A DNA stretch of 64,000 bases from UBA10347 sp905182135 (GTDB lineage Bacteria; Actinomycetota; Acidimicrobiia; Acidimicrobiales; UBA10347), in assembly GCA_963925805.1 (NCBI GenBank), contig CAWUSE010000004.1:1-64000 (forward strand). Reading direction: 5' to 3'. The translations under genes and the position numbers were made by a program. A model generated the notes under the pieces. It had not been told where the DNA came from and did not search any database. It saw nothing but the letters and a program-made list of their open reading frames with translations. Shown in pieces: positions 60,393 to 64,000 of this stretch (positions are counted from its first letter, which is position 1; every line of letters starts with the position of its first letter).

Positions 60393-61129
60393 CCGAGGTC
60401 TGCCGATTCAGTGATTACCTGCTCGAGGGTTGGGCCTCACTGGGTGAGATCAAGTGATACGTGGGTGGGCAGCTCCGCTTCATGGTCAGTAATCACGCAC
60501 TGGCCTTCACGCTTGATGCCTTCGGAACTACCCGCCTGGAAAACCTCGAATGGTTCATCGTGCACTGTTGGTTGTCGCCGCGCGACAACGAATACCGATC
60601 GTGTCGATTCGCAGCACGGCTCGATCTTCGATGAGCTTGTCAGTCTGGATGGCCATAGGCGCCAGGACCACGCTGCCCGACCGTGTCATGACGTTTGCCG
60701 TGAGTTCGTCAAGAAAACAAAGAGCGACTGGTCCGTCGAATTTGCACTTCGAGAGCCATGAAGCCTCCATGACGCCAATGATCCTGCGCACGGTGAGTGT
60801 TTTAGGCTGGACCCAATGCGATGCGTTCGAGCACTCGAAACCGGCTTTTTACATGGCTCAGGACGTAGCTCCTGGAATCGTTGCGCTGTCGCTAGGCCAA
60901 ATGAATGGCCCCGACCTTTTTGGCGTCAACACACTTGTGGCAAATAAGTGCGGTTGCTAGCAGTCGGCCTTCGGTAAGGAATGCGCAGGTAGTACAAGTA
61001 ATACGGAAGTCGTAATGGAGACTCTGGTGTGACCAGATGGCATGGTGGTGCGTCATAAGTGCAGCAAAGTTCTGCGGCCTGCTCGGTGAAACGTGCAAGA
61101 TTGCTGATCAGAACATGCAAGATGGGGTG
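60393..61129. other. Long intergenic region without a supported gene
   Basis: Short frames on both strands look partly protein-like. A 49-codon rightward frame starts at 60482 (MVSNHALAFTLDAFGTTRLE) and a leftward frame at 60892-61053 contains two CxxC pairs 17 residues apart. None has a ribosome binding site together with known homology. It probably holds decayed genes and the alkylsulfatase promoter. Confidence 0.45.
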
Positions 61130-63031
61130 ATGGAAGAGGATCTCACCCCGAAGCAAGCGACCTCGTTCACTCAATCTGCGAACAGTTCCGCAGTGCTGAG
61201 TTTCGACGATGAAACTGATTTTGATTTTGCTCGTCGCGGACTGATCGCCACCCATCCAACGAAGGTGATCGGCCGCGACACCGGTGTGGCATGGGACGGC
61301 AACCGACACGACTACCTGCGTGATGGGTCCGCAGCGCCAAGCACCGTGCACCCGGGTCTGTGGCGTCAGGGCCAACTGAATGCCATCCACGGTCTGTTCG
61401 AGGTTGGCGACGGAGTTTGGCAAGCTCGGGGTTACGACATTTCGAACATCACATTCATCGATACTGTCGACGGCTGGCTGATTATCGATCCGCTGACGAC
61501 AGAACCGACTGCTGCCGCCTGCCTTGCTCTGGCCAACGAGACGCTCGGCGAACGTCCGGTCAGCTCAGTGATTTATACCCATAGCCATGTTGATCACTAC
61601 GGCGGCATTCTCGGTGTGACTAGTCGCGAGGACGTCGAGGCTGGCAACTGCCGCATCATCGCTCCCGAAGGTTTCCTGACCGAGGCGGTGAGCGAGAACG
61701 GCACTGCAGGGCCGATCATGATGCGTCGTGCGATCCATCAATTCGGTGTCCTCCTTCCGCACGGCCCGACAGGCAAGGTCAATACTGGCTTGGGCATCGA
61801 TATGCCCATCGGCAAGCGCAGCCTGATTGCGCCCACAGAGACGATCTCTGAGACTGGCGCAGAACTCGACATCGGGGGAGTGCGGGTGGTGTTTCAGAAC
61901 ACACCTGATGCCGAGGCGCCAGCCGAGATGAACTTCTTCTTTCCTGGTAAACGCCTACTGTGTATGGCTGAAAACTGCTCGCACAACTTGCACAACTTGT
62001 ATCCGCTGCGTGGTGCCAAGGTTCGAGATGCGCTTGCGTGGAGCAAGTACCTGCACGAGGCATTGGTCATGTGGGGCGACGACACCGACACTATGTTCGC
62101 CAGCCATCATTGGCCACGCTTCGGGCAGGGTGATGTGAAGGACTTTCTAGGGCTGCAGCGCGATGTGTATCGCTGGATGCACGATCAGACGTTGCGGCTT
62201 GCGAACCAGGGTTACACACCTGACGACATAGCGGCCACGCTAAAGATGCCCGCCAACTATTCACATCAGTCACATGTGCAGGGTTACTACGGCACGGTGT
62301 CACACAATGTCAGATCAGTTTATGACCGGTATCTGGGTTGGTATGACGGCAACCCGTCCAAGCTCAACCCTCACCCGCCGGTCGAGGCGGGTAAGCGGTA
62401 CGTCGAGATGATGGGTGGTGCCGATGCGGTGGTCACCGGTGCACAACGGGCCTTCGACGACGGCGATTATCGCTGGGTCGTCCAGGTACTGAACCATCTC
62501 ATCTTCGCCGATCCCGAAAACCGGACAGCGCGAACATTATCGGCTGATGCGATGGAGCAGCTCGGGTATCAGTCCGAGTCGGCGACGTGGCGAAATGCCT
62601 ATCTGAGCGCAGCCCACGAGCTTCGACACGGCTCGTATTACTTGGGTGTCGTCCGCCCGCCCGGGGTAGCCGATGCCATGACTGGCACGCAGCTCATCGA
62701 TATGCTGGGCGTGCGGTTTGATCCTGATAAGTTCCGCGACACCGCGTCGATCGCCTGGTCGATCACCGGGCGCGACGAGACCCACCTGATGGGCGTTACC
62801 AACAAGACCATCCATCACTACGAGGAGCCGACACCAGATCAGATCGCTGGAGCCGACGTTGGGGTCAACGCCACCCACGCCTCAATGGTGCAGATCGGTT
62901 ACAACTCGCCGGCGCTGCCCGACTTGCTGTCAGATGGGTCGATCGTTGTGACCGCCGGCGATGCCGCTGTGCTCGAGGAATTCGTTGCAGCACTCGACGT
63001 GAATACCACAGCGACCGTCATCGAGCCTTAG
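61130..63031 (+). CDS. Linear primary-alkylsulfatase (SdsA/BDS1 type)
   Basis: 633 aa from the ATG at 61130. It is a class III metallo-beta-lactamase-fold sulfatase: the zinc motif YTHSHVDHYGGILG near 150, EMNFFFPGKRLLCMAENCSHNLHN near 275, and SHHWPRFGQGDVKDFLG near 325. The middle is the helical dimerisation domain, and the C-terminus (from about 510, TGTQLIDMLGVRFDPDK) the SCP2-like lipid-binding domain. Hydrolyses alkyl sulfates to alcohol and sulfate. No signal peptide is evident in this frame, so it may act in the cytoplasm. Confidence 0.93.
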   Translation: MEEDLTPKQATSFTQSANSSAVLSFDDETDFDFARRGLIATHPTKVIGRDTGVAWDGNRHDYLRDGSAAPSTVHPGLWRQGQLNAIHGLFEVGDGVWQARGYDISNITFIDTVDGWLIIDPLTTEPTAAACLALANETLGERPVSSVIYTHSHVDHYGGILGVTSREDVEAGNCRIIAPEGFLTEAVSENGTAGPIMMRRAIHQFGVLLPHGPTGKVNTGLGIDMPIGKRSLIAPTETISETGAELDIGGVRVVFQNTPDAEAPAEMNFFFPGKRLLCMAENCSHNLHNLYPLRGAKVRDALAWSKYLHEALVMWGDDTDTMFASHHWPRFGQGDVKDFLGLQRDVYRWMHDQTLRLANQGYTPDDIAATLKMPANYSHQSHVQGYYGTVSHNVRSVYDRYLGWYDGNPSKLNPHPPVEAGKRYVEMMGGADAVVTGAQRAFDDGDYRWVVQVLNHLIFADPENRTARTLSADAMEQLGYQSESATWRNAYLSAAHELRHGSYYLGVVRPPGVADAMTGTQLIDMLGVRFDPDKFRDTASIAWSITGRDETHLMGVTNKTIHHYEEPTPDQIAGADVGVNATHASMVQIGYNSPALPDLLSDGSIVVTAGDAAVLEEFVAALDVNTTATVIEP

Positions 63032-63047
63032 ACGTAGGCCTGAGCAG

Positions 63048-63335
63048 TCAGACCCCTTCAACCAAGACCATTTCCATTTCGGCCGCACCGGAGCGCACGG
63101 CTCGAGCCTCGACATACTCGCTCGAATCGTAGAACGTGCGGGCACCGTTGCTCGTTGGGAACTCCAACACCACTATGCGACGCTCGTCGGCATCACCTTC
63201 GAGAACCTCGTGCTCGGCACCGCGCACAATGAACTTTCCCCCATGTGCCGCAACTGCAGCAGGAGTCAAGAGCTTGTATTGGCCGTATTGATCGGCGTTG
63301 GTGATTCGTACCCGAGCAATGATATAGGCAGCCAT
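63048..63335 (-). CDS. DUF1330 domain protein
   Basis: 95 aa starting MAAYIIARVRITNADQYGQY after AAGGGTCG. DUF1330 blocks GGKFIVRGAEHEVLEGD, RRIVVLEFPTSNGARTFYDS and EYVEARAVRSGAAEMEMVLVEG are all present, typical of the dimeric ferredoxin-like fold. Function of the family is unknown. Probably co-transcribed with the cupin gene upstream, 53 bp away. Confidence 0.92.
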   Translation of the reverse strand: MAAYIIARVRITNADQYGQYKLLTPAAVAAHGGKFIVRGAEHEVLEGDADERRIVVLEFPTSNGARTFYDSSEYVEARAVRSGAAEMEMVLVEGV

Positions 63336-63388
63336 AATGTCGACCCTTCTTTGGTTGGACAGTCCGACGCTAGCGCTGCTCCAGTAGC

Positions 63389-63820
63389 TCAGGTCGCTGA
63401 GGCTGAGTCTTTCAGTTGTTGCATCTCTTCCCAGCTGAGATATCGGGTGATGCCCTCGTCGTCGAAGAAGACGACAGGTCCTTCGCACACGAAGAGGTAT
63501 TCGGTATCTTCGAGCGCTTCGGTCTTGCCATGCAACATGCCGTTTGGCTCGTAGTCGTAGTCGCCAGCTTCGAGCACGCCGTCTCGTACCTGCAACTTTC
63601 CCTTGAGCACATAGGTATGTGCGTCAGAGAGGTGTTTGTGCGGTGGAGCGACGTAGCCCTTGTTCCACCGAAACAACGCGACCCAGCGTCCGGTCTCGGG
63701 GCCAGTCCACAACACCTTTGTCCATGCCATGCCTGGTGCCGTCTCGACCCACGGTTCGCCGGCCCGCACAATGATGTCGGCCAGTTGATCGTTGATCGGG
63801 TTTATGTCTTGCAGCACCAT
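63389..63820 (-). CDS. ChrR-like cupin protein
   Basis: 143 aa after AAGGAG. Cupin metal residues in PPHKHLSDAHTYVLKGKLQ (His, His, His) near 70 and HGKTEALEDTEYLF near 110. The segment WVALFRWNKGYVAPPHKH is that of the ChrR/acetylacetone-dioxygenase-like cupins. Likely binds Fe or Zn; an anti-sigma role is improbable since no zinc-finger part is present. Lies upstream of the DUF1330 gene on the same strand. Confidence 0.87.
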   Translation of the reverse strand: MVLQDINPINDQLADIIVRAGEPWVETAPGMAWTKVLWTGPETGRWVALFRWNKGYVAPPHKHLSDAHTYVLKGKLQVRDGVLEAGDYDYEPNGMLHGKTEALEDTEYLFVCEGPVVFFDDEGITRYLSWEEMQQLKDSASAT

Positions 63821-64000
63821 GACGGCTCCTTGTAGTTGGAAGCTTGCGTGATGAAGTCTGGCAGACCTCAAAGCTTTGGTCGCAGTTCGAATTGGTGCGT
63901 TGTGCGCTAGAGGTCGCTGACGTCTGAACATGACAGCCGAGTGTGAGGTCACACCCACAAGCGGGCTCTCGGCCGACCTTGGCCGCAGCTGAGAACGCTG

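Noticed and set aside
60892..61053. Leftward 54-codon ORF with CxxC-x17-CxxC, a possible zinc ribbon
   Set aside because: No ribosome binding site, atypical composition and overlap with the probable alkylsulfatase promoter; the Cys spacing alone is not enough.
1..64000. CRISPR array, prophage or insertion sequence
   Set aside because: No regularly spaced repeats of 25-40 bp, no transposase, integrase or phage structural genes were found; the tandem repeats present are contiguous.
1..64000. tRNA or rRNA genes
   Set aside because: No T-loop GTTCRANNC with a paired acceptor stem was found in the intergenic regions inspected by eye.

Overview
The window looks like a chromosomal segment of a marine or freshwater actinobacterium, most probably from the Acidimicrobiia (Ilumatobacter-like lineages). 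This is inferred from the moderately high GC, frequent GTG/TTG starts, four luciferase-like (probably F420-dependent) oxidoreductases, class III CoA-transferase, Amidohydro_2 enzymes and an EgtD hercynine synthase. I see no rRNA, tRNA, CRISPR array, prophage or intact insertion sequence. Gene density is high and most genes are catabolic or transport genes.

Layout. 1-3.5 kb (-): glycine-betaine/proline-type ABC importer (start of a lipoprotein gene, proW with an unusual membrane extension, proV). 3.8-7.3 kb: a membrane-anchored protein, an SDR oxidoreductase and a 2-hydroxyacid dehydrogenase, with several repeated, operator-like sequences. 7.5-10.1 kb (+): fhs-metF, a C1-folate pair. 10.1-11.5 kb (-): lipoprotein and DUF45 protease. 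11.9-14 kb (-): IclR regulator plus glutamine-synthetase-like enzyme. 14.2-15.8 kb: ABC-F ATPase. 16.2-18.4 kb (-): thiol dioxygenase coupled to a multi-rhodanese. 18.7-21.7 kb: PEP-swivel enzyme diverging from a CoA-transferase. 21.8-24.7 kb (-): ECF sigma factor coupled to a LysM-containing membrane protein. 25-32.6 kb: enolase-superfamily enzyme with an alcohol dehydrogenase remnant, DUF1499, HNH protein, M81 peptidase, an internally deleted LysR gene, MFS and LLM genes. 32.8-36.5 kb: HD-domain (diiron-type) protein and PhyH dioxygenase, divergent from a GMC oxidoreductase. 36.7-51.9 kb: an accessory catabolic stretch (MFS, HMG-CoA-lyase-like, LLM x3, META lipoprotein, CMD, two APH kinases, TauD, two amidohydrolases, cytosine deaminase). 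52.4-58.1 kb (-): a five-gene corrinoid methyltransferase operon. 58.3-63.8 kb: Flp pilin, EgtD, alkylsulfatase, DUF1330, cupin.

The most notable system is a dispersed methyl-group catabolism pathway. The 52.4-58.1 kb operon encodes a corrinoid protein, a PF13769-like ('virulence factor') small protein, a methyl-corrinoid:tetrahydrofolate methyltransferase, a RACo-type [2Fe-2S]/ASKHA corrinoid reactivase and a non-pyrrolysine MttB-family methyltransferase. Together they could move a methyl group from a quaternary or tertiary amine such as a betaine to tetrahydrofolate. metF (run oxidatively) and fhs would then carry it towards formate with ATP formation; the intermediate FolD step is not in this window. 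The betaine-type importer could supply substrate and the glutamine-synthetase-like enzyme could process the amine product. A near-palindromic 17-bp sequence, approximately GTWCCGCATNGYGGAAC, lies upstream of iclR, as a pair 18 bp apart upstream of fhs, and as a pair 18 bp apart upstream of the corrinoid operon. No other copy was seen between genes. This points to one IclR regulon tying the three loci together. Three of the operon proteins, and possibly a fourth, carry Arg/Gly-rich terminal tails, which may help assemble them.

Assignments come from reading motifs by eye; no database search was run. Substrate-level statements are inference.
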